This document shows positions 27,071 to 35,873 of a DNA stretch of 44,359 nucleotides, piece by piece. The notes beneath the pieces were generated by a model, which was not told the DNA's origin, searched no databases, and saw nothing but the letters and a program-made list of their open reading frames with translations. This DNA is from Bacteroidia bacterium (GTDB taxonomy: Bacteria > Bacteroidota > Bacteroidia > J057), in contig JAIBAH010000024.1 in the NCBI GenBank assembly GCA_019695295.1, positions 1-44,359 of the forward strand, read 5' to 3'. The stretch's first letter is position 1. Every line of letters begins with the position of its first letter. A program made the position numbers and the translations under genes.

Positions 27071-28150
27071 ATGAGAACTTTCTATCTGTTTATTTCCATC
27101 ATCTCACTTCTTCAATGTACCGCCCAGCAGCCCCAACCGGCGAAAAAAGTAACTACAGATTCGCCTCCGCGTCAGAAAGTGACAAAAATCGCTTTTGGCT
27201 CCTGTATGCATCAGGATAAGCCGGCTCCTGTGCTGCTCACTGCCGATTCCCTTAAACCCGATTTGTTTGTTTTTCTGGGAGATAATATTTACGGAGATTC
27301 TCCTTTTATGTGGGTACTGAAAAGAAAATACAAAAAATTAGCGGCAAAACCGGAATTCAAACAACTCAAATCTCATGTTCCTTTGCTTGCGGTTTGGGAC
27401 GACCATGATTATGGAAAAAATGACGCAGGAAGGGAATACCGCCAGAAAGACCGTTCCAAAAAAATATTTCTTAAATTCTGGGAAGAACCGAAGGAAAGTA
27501 AACGATGGGAGCGTCAGGGAATTTATACTTCCTACACCTGTAAAACGGCCGGAAACAAAACCCTTCAGCTTATCCTTCTCGACAACCGGTGGTTTCGTAC
27601 CCCGCTTAAAAAAGCAGATTTAACCAACGGAATGGACAAAAATGATTATGCCCCTGACTATAATCCCGGAAGTTCCATGCTCGGTTCCAAACAGTGGAAG
27701 TGGCTCGAAACCCAGCTCAGAACGCCTGCTGATATCCGGATTATTGCCTCCAGCACTCAGTTTTCCACTGAATACAACGGGTATGAGACCTGGTCCAATT
27801 TTCCTTATGAGCAGGGAAGAATGTTTGACCTGATAGAAAGAACGAAAGCCAACGGAGTAGTATTTATTTCCGGAGATGTGCATTATGCCGAACTCAACGC
27901 CATTGTCCCCGAAAATATGTATCCTATTTATGACCTGACGGCAAGCGGAATCACCGAAAAATGGGATCACGTAGAACCCAGCCGTTTCAGAATAGGAGAA
28001 GCGTTTCAGGAAAATCACTTCGGAATGATAGAAATCCGGGAAGACTACGAAACCAAAGAAATCTACCTTTGGCTTACCATTTATGATGTAAACCGGAATA
28101 CCCCCATTCAGCACAATATAAGACTCAATGATTTACAGATACCAGATTAA
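27071..28150 (+). CDS. PhoD-like phosphoesterase, lipoprotein
   Basis: This is a smaller PhoD-family protein (359 residues from MRTFYLFISIISLLQC). The lipobox LLQC predicts a lipid-anchored envelope protein; an upstream in-frame Met at 27041 is possible but would spoil the signal. Metal-binding motifs are FGSCMHQD, FVFLGDNIYGD, AVWDDHDYGKND and VFISGDVHYAE. It lacks the N-terminal PhoD domain and type IX tail of the paralogue at 22552. Likely hydrolyses phosphoesters in the envelope; the true substrate is unknown. Confidence 0.9.
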   Translation: MRTFYLFISIISLLQCTAQQPQPAKKVTTDSPPRQKVTKIAFGSCMHQDKPAPVLLTADSLKPDLFVFLGDNIYGDSPFMWVLKRKYKKLAAKPEFKQLKSHVPLLAVWDDHDYGKNDAGREYRQKDRSKKIFLKFWEEPKESKRWERQGIYTSYTCKTAGNKTLQLILLDNRWFRTPLKKADLTNGMDKNDYAPDYNPGSSMLGSKQWKWLETQLRTPADIRIIASSTQFSTEYNGYETWSNFPYEQGRMFDLIERTKANGVVFISGDVHYAELNAIVPENMYPIYDLTASGITEKWDHVEPSRFRIGEAFQENHFGMIEIREDYETKEIYLWLTIYDVNRNTPIQHNIRLNDLQIPD

Positions 28151-28226
28151 TTTCTCTTCTTATTGTGAGTAAATACCGTTGAAAATCCGGCCTTTCAGGG
28201 GTATTTTGGAACGGATTTATCCCCAT

Positions 28227-28269
28227 TTTGTGTAGAAAATTTTACAAATTGTAAAATTTTCTACACAAA
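28227..28269. repeat. 43-bp near-perfect palindrome
   Basis: The arms 28227-28247 and 28249-28269 are exact 21-bp inverted copies around a single A. Each arm contains the self-complementary AAAATTTT. It is AT-rich with no following T-run, so it is not a typical terminator. The next plus-strand -7 element is 26 bp downstream (28295-28302), so an operator for the aminotransferase gene is possible; a cruciform or an end-of-element mark are other options. Confidence 0.85.
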
Positions 28270-28294
28270 CAGTACAATCCTCTTTTAATTTATC

Positions 28295-28302
28295 TAAATT
28301 TG
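28295..28302 (+). promoter_or_regulatory. -7 element of the aminotransferase gene
   Basis: TAAATTTG matches TAnnTTTG. It predicts a leader of about 120 nt before the start at 28430. Confidence 0.4.
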
Positions 28303-28429
28303 TAATGTAATTTTAAATTAATTGAATTTATCATTGATATTTTATATCCCGTCCAAAGACTACACCTCGTCAACAATATCATTGAATTTTTTGGACTACT
28401 TACTTAATACCAAAGACCACAAACCATAA

Positions 28430-29728
28430 ATGTATATGAATTCGCGAAGAGGGTTTATCAAACAAATGTTTGGATTAAGCGGAGGAATTCTCCTGCATTC
28501 TTCCATTGAAGCGGCTGTTTCGCCTTACGTTAATCAGGAATTGGGTCAGATTGCGCTTTCTGACGGCCTGCTTACAGAGGACGAAACCTATTGGGGCACA
28601 ATCAGACAAGCCTACAACTGCTCTCCGAATATCATTAATCTGAATAATGGCGGGGTTTCTCCCTCTCCTAAATCCACGCAGGACGCCCTCGATAATTACA
28701 ACCGGTTTTGTAATGAAGCCCCGACTTATTATATGTGGAGAATCCTCGACCAAAACAGAGAGCCGTTAAGATATAATCTGTCTTTACTTGCCGGATGCAG
28801 TACAGATGAAATTGCCATTAACCGAAACGCTACAGAAGGACTAAATACCATCATTTTTGGACTGAACCTGAAAGAAGGAGACGAAGTAGTGCTGTGCAAA
28901 TATGACTACCCGAATATGATGAATGCCTGGAAGCAAAGAGAAAAACGGGATAATATTAAACTCCAGTGGGTTGATTTGTCGCTTCCCAATGAGAATGAAG
29001 AGGAAATGATTGCAGCTTACGTCAGTGCTTTTACCCCTAAGACCAAGGTAGTTCATCTGACACACATCATCAATTGGTGTGGGCAGATTCTTCCTGTAAG
29101 AAAAATTGCAGATGAAGCCCACAAGCGAGGGATAGAAGTAATCGTGGACGGGGCACACAGTTTTGCACTTTTGGATTATAAAATTCCTGATACCGGTGCA
29201 GATTATTTTGCTACGAGCCTTCATAAATTTATGTGTGCTCCTTTTGGCAGCGGAATGCTCTATATCCGTAAAGACAAAATTCAGAATATATGGGCCTTGC
29301 TTTCTGCCGAAAAACCGGATGGAACTGACATTCGCAAATTTGAGAATCTCGGGACGAGAAGTTTTGCTTCTGAAATGGCAATCGGGTATTCCCTAGATTT
29401 TCACAACCTTATCACCACAGAAAGAAAACAAAAAAGGCTTTTTTATCTGAAAAATTACTGGATGGAGCAAGTAAAAGCCCTTGAAGAGATTCATTTCTTT
29501 ACATCGCTCAAGCCAGAGTTTAGCTGCGCAATAGGACATTTTGGAATAAAGGGAATGAAAGGAGTAGATATCGCCAATCAACTTTTTGCGGATTATAAAA
29601 TTCATAGCGTAGCGATTACCCATGAGAAAATTGACGGAGTAAGAATCACCCCTAATGTTTATAACTCCTTACAGGAAATGGATAAATTAGTGCACGCCAT
29701 AAAGGAAATCGCAGAAAAAAACAAGTAA
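28430..29728 (+). CDS. Tat-exported class V aminotransferase-like PLP enzyme
   Basis: The protein (432 residues; start 28430 or the Met at 28436) opens with a twin-arginine signal, NSRRGFIKQMFGLSGGILLHSS, implying export as a folded holoenzyme. The mature part is a fold-type I PLP enzyme of the class V family (isopenicillin-N epimerase and cysteine desulfurase relatives). Visible features are NLNNGGVSPSP near the start, EIAINRNATEGLNTIIFGL, HLTHIINWCGQILPV, the PLP-phosphate and Asp block VDGAHSFALLDY, and the Schiff-base lysine in DYFATSLHKFMCAPFGSG. The reaction cannot be told from sequence; isopenicillin-N epimerase labels in this family are usually nominal. It is monocistronic, with a terminator after it and the palindrome upstream. 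Confidence 0.88.
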   Translation: MYMNSRRGFIKQMFGLSGGILLHSSIEAAVSPYVNQELGQIALSDGLLTEDETYWGTIRQAYNCSPNIINLNNGGVSPSPKSTQDALDNYNRFCNEAPTYYMWRILDQNREPLRYNLSLLAGCSTDEIAINRNATEGLNTIIFGLNLKEGDEVVLCKYDYPNMMNAWKQREKRDNIKLQWVDLSLPNENEEEMIAAYVSAFTPKTKVVHLTHIINWCGQILPVRKIADEAHKRGIEVIVDGAHSFALLDYKIPDTGADYFATSLHKFMCAPFGSGMLYIRKDKIQNIWALLSAEKPDGTDIRKFENLGTRSFASEMAIGYSLDFHNLITTERKQKRLFYLKNYWMEQVKALEEIHFFTSLKPEFSCAIGHFGIKGMKGVDIANQLFADYKIHSVAITHEKIDGVRITPNVYNSLQEMDKLVHAIKEIAEKNK

Positions 29729-29753
29729 TCGTAAACGGGAGGATTATAAAAAA

Positions 29754-29794
29754 AGAAACCTCCCCTTAAAAGGAAAGTTTCTCTTTGTTTTTTT
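29754..29794. terminator. Terminator between convergent genes
   Basis: AGAAAC (29754-29759) pairs with GTTTCT (29777-29782), with an inner CCTT/AAGG stem. The plus strand continues into a T-run; the minus strand also has T after it, so it can serve both sides. Confidence 0.65.
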
Positions 29795-29806
29795 CATCAC
29801 CATTTG

Positions 29807-30097
29807 TTAAAACGCAAATCCGGCCTGAGTGCAGGGAGAAAAGAGAATATGTGGCGCAGTTTTAGCCTCGGGTAAAAAAAAAGCAGTAAAAGTCCATTGC
29901 TTTTCTTTTGGTTCTGCTACCGAAGGCGATAAGATTGCCAGACAATCCAGCATTTCTTCATAACGCTCATTCAGATTTTCGTTTTGTTCAAGAGCTAGTT
30001 CAAAATCCTGACTTTCTTCTTCGTTCATTTCAGCGTAAAGATACCGAAGAACATCCTCATCAGTGAAGGGTTGAGTTTTGTGAGATTCCAGCCTCAT
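29807..30097 (-). CDS. Small sigma-linked protein, anti-sigma-like N-terminus
   Basis: The 96-residue product starts within the last codons of the ECF sigma gene (38-nt overlap, different frame), so the two are translationally linked. The N-terminal half, FTDEDVLRYLYAEMNEEESQDFELALEQNENLNERYEEML, is an acidic amphipathic helix pair like the first part of Bacteroidota anti-sigma factors. Unlike a full anti-sigma factor it has no transmembrane helix or zinc motif. It ends in AGFAF. It may hold the sigma factor in the cytoplasm; that is inference from position and helix pattern only. Confidence 0.7.
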   Translation of the reverse strand: MRLESHKTQPFTDEDVLRYLYAEMNEEESQDFELALEQNENLNERYEEMLDCLAILSPSVAEPKEKQWTFTAFFLPEAKTAPHILFSPCTQAGFAF

Positions 30098-30659
30098 CTG
30101 CCAATTTTTTTAAGTTGATAAGTGCATATCGCATCCTACCAAGAGCCGTATTGATACTTACATTCGTTATTTCAGCAATTTCTTTGAAGCTTAAATCTGC
30201 GTAGGATCGCATCACTAACACTTCTCTTTGCTTGTCGGGAAGCTGCTGAATGAGTTCCCTTACATAACGTTCGTGCTCCTCCATTATTATCTTTTGGTCG
30301 GCACTTATGTCTGAACGGCTAAAATTGGCGGCTAAATCGTAATTTTCGCTGTCTCTTTGGATTGGAGCCTTTTGATTCTTTCTAAAAAAATCAATGGCGA
30401 GGTTTCTTGCAATACGTGCAGCCCAGGGCAAAAACTTCCCTTCATCATTGTACTTTCCGGCACGGATCATACGGATGATTTTCATCATGACATCCTGAAA
30501 AATATCTTCAGTGATATCACGGTCTTTTACTATAAGATAGATAGTAGTATGTATTTTGGATTTATACCTTCCAAGCAAAATCTCAAAATAATAATCATTC
30601 CCGGCTAAATAGCCATTTACGAGTTCATGATCAGCGAGTCTAATCAATGGTTTGTTCAT
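30060..30659 (-). CDS. ECF-type RNA polymerase sigma factor
   Basis: The 199-residue protein has the two-domain ECF layout. Sigma-2 spans about 15-95 (YYFEILLGRYKSKIHTTIYLIVKD, DITEDIFQDVMMKIIR, FLPWAARIARNLAIDFFRK). Sigma-4 follows at about 135-190, with LPDKQREVLVMRSYADLSFKEIAEI and the helix-turn-helix NVSINTALGRMRYALINLKK. Such factors direct polymerase to a small set of stress or envelope genes. A TATATTTG on the minus strand at 30857-30864 predicts a leader of about 190 nt. The overlapping small gene downstream is the likely partner. Confidence 0.93.
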   Translation of the reverse strand: MNKPLIRLADHELVNGYLAGNDYYFEILLGRYKSKIHTTIYLIVKDRDITEDIFQDVMMKIIRMIRAGKYNDEGKFLPWAARIARNLAIDFFRKNQKAPIQRDSENYDLAANFSRSDISADQKIIMEEHERYVRELIQQLPDKQREVLVMRSYADLSFKEIAEITNVSINTALGRMRYALINLKKLADEAGISQNSTLH

Positions 30660-31003
30660 GATAATACAGGTTTTCGGTTAATGTACCGGTGTACCATAGG
30701 CTATGACCTTGTAGTTAGTTAATTGAATGTGAAAAAACAGAAAGTAATTTTACCCTATATATTACACAGCTATTAATTTTGATATTAAATCTATGTTTTT
30801 ACTGATAATTTATTATAGATTGTCGCTAATTTTAATTATTTTTGTAAAAAGTTTATCAAATATACAAATGATTTGACAATTATTATTCCATGTACGTATT
30901 TTTTTTGAAAAATATACATATTTATGCCATTTTTTAATGAAATTCTAATTTTTAGGTATTTTTTCTAATAAATAGTAACTTTGCCGTCTAAATAAATGCA
31001 TAG
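30660..31003. other. Divergent promoter region of the sigma factor gene and uvrA
   Basis: This AT-rich region has no gene. The minus-strand -7 element TATATTTG is at 30857-30864 (for the sigma gene). The plus-strand TAACTTTG at 30976-30983 lies 20 bp before uvrA. Confidence 0.6.
30976..30983 (+). promoter_or_regulatory. -7 element of uvrA
   Basis: TAACTTTG matches TAnnTTTG and gives a leader of only about 15 nt before the uvrA start codon. Confidence 0.5.
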
Positions 31004-33778
31004 ATGACGTACAAAAATATCTACATTCATAACGCAAGAGTAAACAACCTCAAAAATGTATCGGTAGAAATCCTTCGTAACCGGTTGGTTGTCATTACAG
31101 GAGTAAGTGGCTCGGGGAAATCTTCTCTTGCTTATGACACCCTTTATGCCGAAGGCCAAAGGAGATACGTAGAAAGTCTCAACACATACGCCCGTCAGTT
31201 CCTGGCAAGAATGGACAAACCGGATGTAGATTATATTCACGGTATTTCTCCTGCTATGGCCATTCAGCAAAAAACCGGCAGCAATAATCCAAGGTCAACC
31301 GTAGGTACTCAAACCGAGATTTATGATTATCTGAAAATCCTTTTTGCCCGTATCGGCAAAACCTATTCTCCGTTGAGCGGCAAACTCGTTACCTCTGACA
31401 GTATATCAGACATTGTGGACGCCGTAATTGGTCAGCCCGACGAAACCGTCGTGAGTATCGTAGCACCTGTAAGTGTCAGAAGCAAAGGATTTAAAGCAGA
31501 ACTTGCGCTTGCACTGCAAAAAGGCTTTACCCGTATCTGGAATGCCGGAAAAATCCTCGATATTGAAGACCTGATGGAAGAGAAAAAACTAAAGGAAGAA
31601 TCGGATTTTTACCTTTTGATTGACAGGATAGTGCTGGAAGCCGGTGACAGGGACAATCAAAAACCCCGGCTTGCCGACAGTATTCAGACAGCTTATTTTG
31701 AGGGTCACAGCCGGTGTGGCATACAATATAATAAAGGAGAGCTTACGCTTTTTTCAGAACAGTTTTCTGCGGACAATATGGTTTTCGAAAGACCCTCTCC
31801 TGATTTTTTTAGTTTCAATAATCCTTACGGAGCCTGCCCTACCTGTGAAGGATTCGGAAGAGTAATGGGAGTGGACGAAGATTTGGTGATTCCGGAAAAA
31901 AACAAATCCGTATATGAAGGTGCCGTAGCGCCCTGGAGAGGAGAAGTGATGGGAGAATACCTCAGCGATTTTGTAAAGGCTTCCGCTGAATATGATTTTC
32001 CGATTCACCGCCCTTATTATGCTTTGTCTGAAAAAGAAAAAGATTTTTTATGGAATGGCAATCAGAAAGTATTCGGAATCCGGCCTTTCTTTAAATATCT
32101 CGAAACCCAGCACCATAAAATTCAATACAGGGTAATGTCTGCCCGGTACAGGGGATTCACGGTTTGCTATGATTGCAAAGGAAGCCGTATCCGCAAAGAC
32201 GCTCAGTACGTCAAAATCGGAGGGTATTCCATCGCAGATTTATTGGCTATGCCCCTTGAAAGGCTGCTTCCGGTCATTCAGTCTCTGGAACTCAGTGACA
32301 ATGACAGAATCATTGCCAAAAGAATCCTTACCGAAGTGGAAGGCCGGATAAATTACCTTCATAAAGTCGGAGTGGGTTACCTCACCCTGAACCGGAAAGT
32401 AAGCACGCTTTCGGGCGGAGAAATGCAAAGAATCCGACTTGCGACTTCGCTCGGCAACGGGCTGGTGGGAGCGATGTATATTCTGGATGAGCCCAGCATC
32501 GGACTTCATCCAAGAGATACCGACAAGCTCATCTCTATCCTTTTACAACTAAGGGATAAAGGCAATACGGTGATTGTGGTGGAGCATGATGAGGGAGTTA
32601 TGCAAAACGCCAATCAGATTATTGATATGGGACCTTTTGCGGGCGAACTCGGAGGAGAAGTGGTTTTCAACGGGGATTATGAAGCAGTGCTTAAAGACGA
32701 AAACAGCCTTACCGGAAAATATCTCTCTCACCGGCTCACGATTCCTCTTCCGGATTTCCGCCGCCCCAAAAGAAATTTCATCGAAATCAAAGACGCTTTT
32801 CTGAATAACCTGAAAAATATCTCTGTTACGATTCCCCTCAATGCCCTTACTTTGGTAACGGGGGTCAGTGGTTCAGGAAAAACCACCCTGATTCAGGATA
32901 TTTTGTATCATGCACTGCGCAAAACCCTGAAACTGCCCTACGAAAAATCAGGAGATTCTGCAAGCATCAGTGGGTATCTGAACGGTATCTCCGGAATCGA
33001 AATGGTAGATCAAAGCCCGGTGTCCCGCTCCTCCCGCTCCAATCCTGTAACCTATCTGAAGGCCTACGACCATATCCGGGATTTGTTTGCAAGTCAGAGG
33101 ATGTCCAAAATAAAAGGCCTGACTTCAGGCAGTTTTTCCTTCAATGTGGAAGGAGGAAGATGTGAAGAATGTAAAGGGGATGGAAAAATCGTCGTGGAAA
33201 TGCAATTCCTGCCGGATGTAGAACTATTGTGTGAGGCCTGTAATGGCAAACGTTTTAAACAAAACGTGCTGGACGTAACCTGGAATGAAAAAAATATTTT
33301 TGAAGTACTTTCCCTGACAGTACATGAAGCCCTCTCTTTCTTTGCAGATCAGCCCAAAATTCTCGAGAAGCTGGTTTTGCTCAATAAAGTAGGACTGGGG
33401 TATGTACGGTTAGGTCAAAGCACCGATACTTTTTCGGGAGGAGAAGCCCAAAGAATGAAACTGGCCTTTTTCCTTTCCCAGAAATCCTCCACAGGGTTTT
33501 TCTATATCTTTGATGAGCCTACAACGGGACTGCATTTTGATGATATACTCAAACTGCTTTATGCAATACAGGAGCTGATTGATAAAGGGAATACGGTAGT
33601 CGTCATAGAGCATCATCCGGATGTAATCAAATGTGCCGACTGGATTATAGACCTGGGACCCGAAGGCGGAGAGGAAGGCGGAAACCTGGTATATCAGGGC
33701 GAACCGGAAGGAATCCTGGCAGTGGCAGAATCCTATACCGGCAAATACCTGAAAGACAAACTTTCTGTTGTACGGTAG
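31004..33778 (+). CDS. uvrA: Excinuclease ABC subunit A
   Basis: UvrA is the damage-sensing ATPase dimer of nucleotide excision repair. The 924 residues carry two ABC modules: Walker A motifs GVSGSGKSSLAYDTL and GVSGSGKTTLIQDIL, signatures LSGGEMQRIRLA and FSGGEAQRMKLA, and Walker B ends ILDEPSIGLH and IFDEPTTGLH. The C-terminal zinc module (CEECKGDGK to LLCEACNGKRF) is intact. In the first zinc region the usual FACPxC pair is replaced (FSEQFSADNM), leaving only GACPTCEGFG; I recall the same in other Bacteroidota UvrA proteins. A terminator follows at 33810-33843. Confidence 0.98.
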   Translation: MTYKNIYIHNARVNNLKNVSVEILRNRLVVITGVSGSGKSSLAYDTLYAEGQRRYVESLNTYARQFLARMDKPDVDYIHGISPAMAIQQKTGSNNPRSTVGTQTEIYDYLKILFARIGKTYSPLSGKLVTSDSISDIVDAVIGQPDETVVSIVAPVSVRSKGFKAELALALQKGFTRIWNAGKILDIEDLMEEKKLKEESDFYLLIDRIVLEAGDRDNQKPRLADSIQTAYFEGHSRCGIQYNKGELTLFSEQFSADNMVFERPSPDFFSFNNPYGACPTCEGFGRVMGVDEDLVIPEKNKSVYEGAVAPWRGEVMGEYLSDFVKASAEYDFPIHRPYYALSEKEKDFLWNGNQKVFGIRPFFKYLETQHHKIQYRVMSARYRGFTVCYDCKGSRIRKDAQYVKIGGYSIADLLAMPLERLLPVIQSLELSDNDRIIAKRILTEVEGRINYLHKVGVGYLTLNRKVSTLSGGEMQRIRLATSLGNGLVGAMYILDEPSIGLHPRDTDKLISILLQLRDKGNTVIVVEHDEGVMQNANQIIDMGPFAGELGGEVVFNGDYEAVLKDENSLTGKYLSHRLTIPLPDFRRPKRNFIEIKDAFLNNLKNISVTIPLNALTLVTGVSGSGKTTLIQDILYHALRKTLKLPYEKSGDSASISGYLNGISGIEMVDQSPVSRSSRSNPVTYLKAYDHIRDLFASQRMSKIKGLTSGSFSFNVEGGRCEECKGDGKIVVEMQFLPDVELLCEACNGKRFKQNVLDVTWNEKNIFEVLSLTVHEALSFFADQPKILEKLVLLNKVGLGYVRLGQSTDTFSGGEAQRMKLAFFLSQKSSTGFFYIFDEPTTGLHFDDILKLLYAIQELIDKGNTVVVIEHHPDVIKCADWIIDLGPEGGEEGGNLVYQGEPEGILAVAESYTGKYLKDKLSVVR

Positions 33779-33809
33779 CTCCTGAAATATCGTCAGGGTT
33801 TTATAAACC

Positions 33810-33843
33810 CAATCGGGAGAAATCTCACGACTTCTCCCGATTG
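33810..33843 (+). terminator. Terminator of uvrA
   Basis: CAATCGGGAGAA (33810-33821) and TTCTCCCGATTG (33832-33843) form a perfect 12-bp stem with a 10-nt loop, followed by a T-rich but interrupted tail. Confidence 0.75.
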
Positions 33844-34105
33844 TTTCTCTTCAAGTTAATCAAACGCAACCTGTGTGCGATTTTTCTTAATCCCTAAAAT
33901 TTGTTAGTACAGATATAGCAATAAAGAGTTTCATCTTTTTAATTAATGGAACAAAGTTACTTTTTCAATCTAAAAGGTGTAGGCGAAATCGAGAAACCGC
34001 CGGGGATGAATGAGGGAGCGGTGCGTTTTTTCAAACAACCGTAAAATTCACTTTCCCTTTCTTTTTTTATATTAAATAATATTTATGTTTTCCGGCAAAA
34101 GAAAA

Positions 34106-34136
34106 TTGCTTCTTAATAAAAAATAATCTACTTTTG
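34106..34136 (+). promoter_or_regulatory. Promoter of the DUF4240-like gene
   Basis: TTG at 34106-34108 and TACTTTTG at 34129-34136 are 20 bp apart, a good fit to the Bacteroidota -33/-7 layout. The leader would be about 20 nt. Confidence 0.55.
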
Positions 34137-34161
34137 TTCTTTCTAAAATAGAATCTTGAAT

Positions 34162-34692
34162 ATGAAAATCGAACAATTCTGGGAAATTATTGATGAAACC
34201 CGTAAAAATGCGGTTGATCTGGAAGATCATATGGATTTCCTCATTGAGGAATTGCTGAAAAAATCGGTAAAGGAAATCATTTCCTATCAGGGACATTTTG
34301 AAGCTCAGATGGAAAGACTGAGTAATGTTCCGCTTTGGCTGGCAGGCCTATATATCATGAATATTCAGGATGAAACCGAAATGGAGGAGCAATTCCCCTA
34401 TTTATGTGCATGGATTATTACTCAGGGAAAAGAAGCAGTAGATGCTGTGATAGAAAATGCAGATAATATCGCTCCCTATTTAACCAAAGACAAAAGTACC
34501 AGTCAATGGAATTGTGAGTGCGAAATGATGCTTTATGTTGCCGATAATGCCTATGAAATGAAAACCGGTAAAGAGGATTTTTACGAATTATTTGATTCCG
34601 AGCCCTTTTTTGAAATCAAAGGCGAATTTCCTGAATCTACTCCCGATTATATCCTTATGTTCCCCAAAATAAGTCTAAAGCTCAACTCATAA
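34162..34692 (+). CDS. DUF4240-like cytoplasmic protein
   Basis: The 176-residue protein starts at MKIEQFWEIIDETRKNAVD (ATG 34162; the frame extends two codons to a TTG at 34156). The opening FWEIIDETR followed by LIEELLKKSVKEIISYQGHFEAQM is the pattern I associate with DUF4240, a family of unknown function. It is acidic, without signal peptide or membrane helix. It lies 13 bp before the dihaem cytochrome gene and probably shares its transcript, but no functional link is evident. Confidence 0.65.
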   Translation: MKIEQFWEIIDETRKNAVDLEDHMDFLIEELLKKSVKEIISYQGHFEAQMERLSNVPLWLAGLYIMNIQDETEMEEQFPYLCAWIITQGKEAVDAVIENADNIAPYLTKDKSTSQWNCECEMMLYVADNAYEMKTGKEDFYELFDSEPFFEIKGEFPESTPDYILMFPKISLKLNS

Positions 34693-34705
34693 ATACTGAT
34701 TTTTT

Positions 34706-35746
34706 ATGTTTAAATACCTTATTTCTATTGCCTTAATCTGTACCTCATCCTTGTTTCTTCCGGTTTCTGAACCTGCCTGCACAGAAGAGGAAATCAGTAT
34801 GGGATGGGATCAAAATACACCTTTATCCACAGTACTTTTTAGTCTGGGAGAAGAAAAGCCTGCTCACTTTGTTGCCCCGGACGAAAATGAAATCCGCAAG
34901 GGAAAGGAACTTTTCTTTGAGGGAAGAACGACCGGCCCCAATGGAAAAAAATCGGCGATTATCTCTAAATTCTATAAATGCAATAATTGCCATAATACCC
35001 AAAGGGAAGACCCAGAACTGACTATCACCGACCCGCAGGCCCGTCTGGATTATGCGGTGGCCAATAATCTGCCTTTTCTTCAGGGCACAACCTTATACGG
35101 CACTGTGAATAAATCTTCATGGTACAATGATGATTATATCAAAAAATACGGAGACCTCGTACTCAAAGCCCGGAACAATCTCAGAGAAGCAACTCAGATT
35201 TGTGCGCAGCACTGCTCTCAGGGACGGGTACTCAAAAAATGGGAAGAGGACGCTCTGATGGCTTATTTCGGTTCTATCGAATATAAAATGGCAGACCTCA
35301 AACTTTCCAAAGAAGAGTGGGACAACCTGCTGAAAAACGGAAATAATGCTGCCAAACAGGAGGAGTTGCGGAAAATGATTCATTCAAAATACCTTTCCAA
35401 ATCACCCGCTACTTTTACAGAGCCTCCCAAAGACAGAGAAGCCGGTTATCCGGTCGCTGCTAAAAATGCTGCCAATGGGAAAGAAGTTTTTGAAAGAAGT
35501 TGCCTTGCCTGTCATTCTCCCGAAAGCAAAGTGTCTGATTCTTATTTTGAAGACGACAAACTTACTTTTAACTACCTGAAACAGCGGATGAATTCTGTAA
35601 TGTACGATTCGTATTACGACTTAATCCGTCACGGAACGTATGCCTCCAAGGGGCACCGCCGGTATATGCCCAACTACACAGCAGAAAAACTCTCAGACCA
35701 GCAGGTCGAAGATTTAAGAGCCTACATTGAAGAGAAAAGCAAATAA
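34706..35746 (+). CDS. Dihaem c-type cytochrome
   Basis: The 346-residue exported protein (signal LISIALICTSSLFLPVSEPA) has two haem-binding motifs, CNNCH at 92-96 and CLACH at 266-270. The second lies in a normal class I-like domain (NGKEVFERSCLACH, then RRYMPNYTAEKLSDQQVEDLRAYIEE with a candidate Met ligand). The first domain is longer, with inserted segments rich in Asn and Lys. It probably carries electrons in the periplasm; its place beside the nos genes suggests N2O respiration, but it has its own unit with the DUF4240-like gene. A terminator follows at 35773-35807. Confidence 0.85.
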   Translation: MFKYLISIALICTSSLFLPVSEPACTEEEISMGWDQNTPLSTVLFSLGEEKPAHFVAPDENEIRKGKELFFEGRTTGPNGKKSAIISKFYKCNNCHNTQREDPELTITDPQARLDYAVANNLPFLQGTTLYGTVNKSSWYNDDYIKKYGDLVLKARNNLREATQICAQHCSQGRVLKKWEEDALMAYFGSIEYKMADLKLSKEEWDNLLKNGNNAAKQEELRKMIHSKYLSKSPATFTEPPKDREAGYPVAAKNAANGKEVFERSCLACHSPESKVSDSYFEDDKLTFNYLKQRMNSVMYDSYYDLIRHGTYASKGHRRYMPNYTAEKLSDQQVEDLRAYIEEKSK

Positions 35747-35772
35747 CTTTTTCTCTTTTAAAATTATATCTG

Positions 35773-35807
35773 AAAATCCTCAAAGCGCTGGTTTTGGGGA
35801 TTTTTTT
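35773..35807 (+). terminator. Terminator of the dihaem cytochrome gene
   Basis: AAAATCCTC (35773-35781) pairs with GGGGATTTT (35796-35804) with one wobble pair, followed by a T-run to 35807. Confidence 0.7.
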
Positions 35808-35873
35808 CATTTTCATCTTCCGATGCCAGGACTAATTGGAATTTTCTCAAAACGGTACTTCCTGCAATATCCG

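Larger units (their letters stand above)
33779..34161. other. Gene-free interval after uvrA
   Basis: It holds the uvrA terminator and the promoter of the DUF4240-like gene. The rest (about 33900-34080) shows no coding sequence or strong structure. Confidence 0.55.

Noticed and set aside
28227-28269. Palindrome as a chromosome dimer resolution (dif) site
   Set aside because: Length, symmetry and sequence do not resemble XerCD dif sites, which have two 11-bp arms around a 6-bp centre.
35161-35230. A third haem motif in the dihaem cytochrome (CAQHC)
   Set aside because: It lacks the C-x-x-C-H order, so it is not a c-type haem site.
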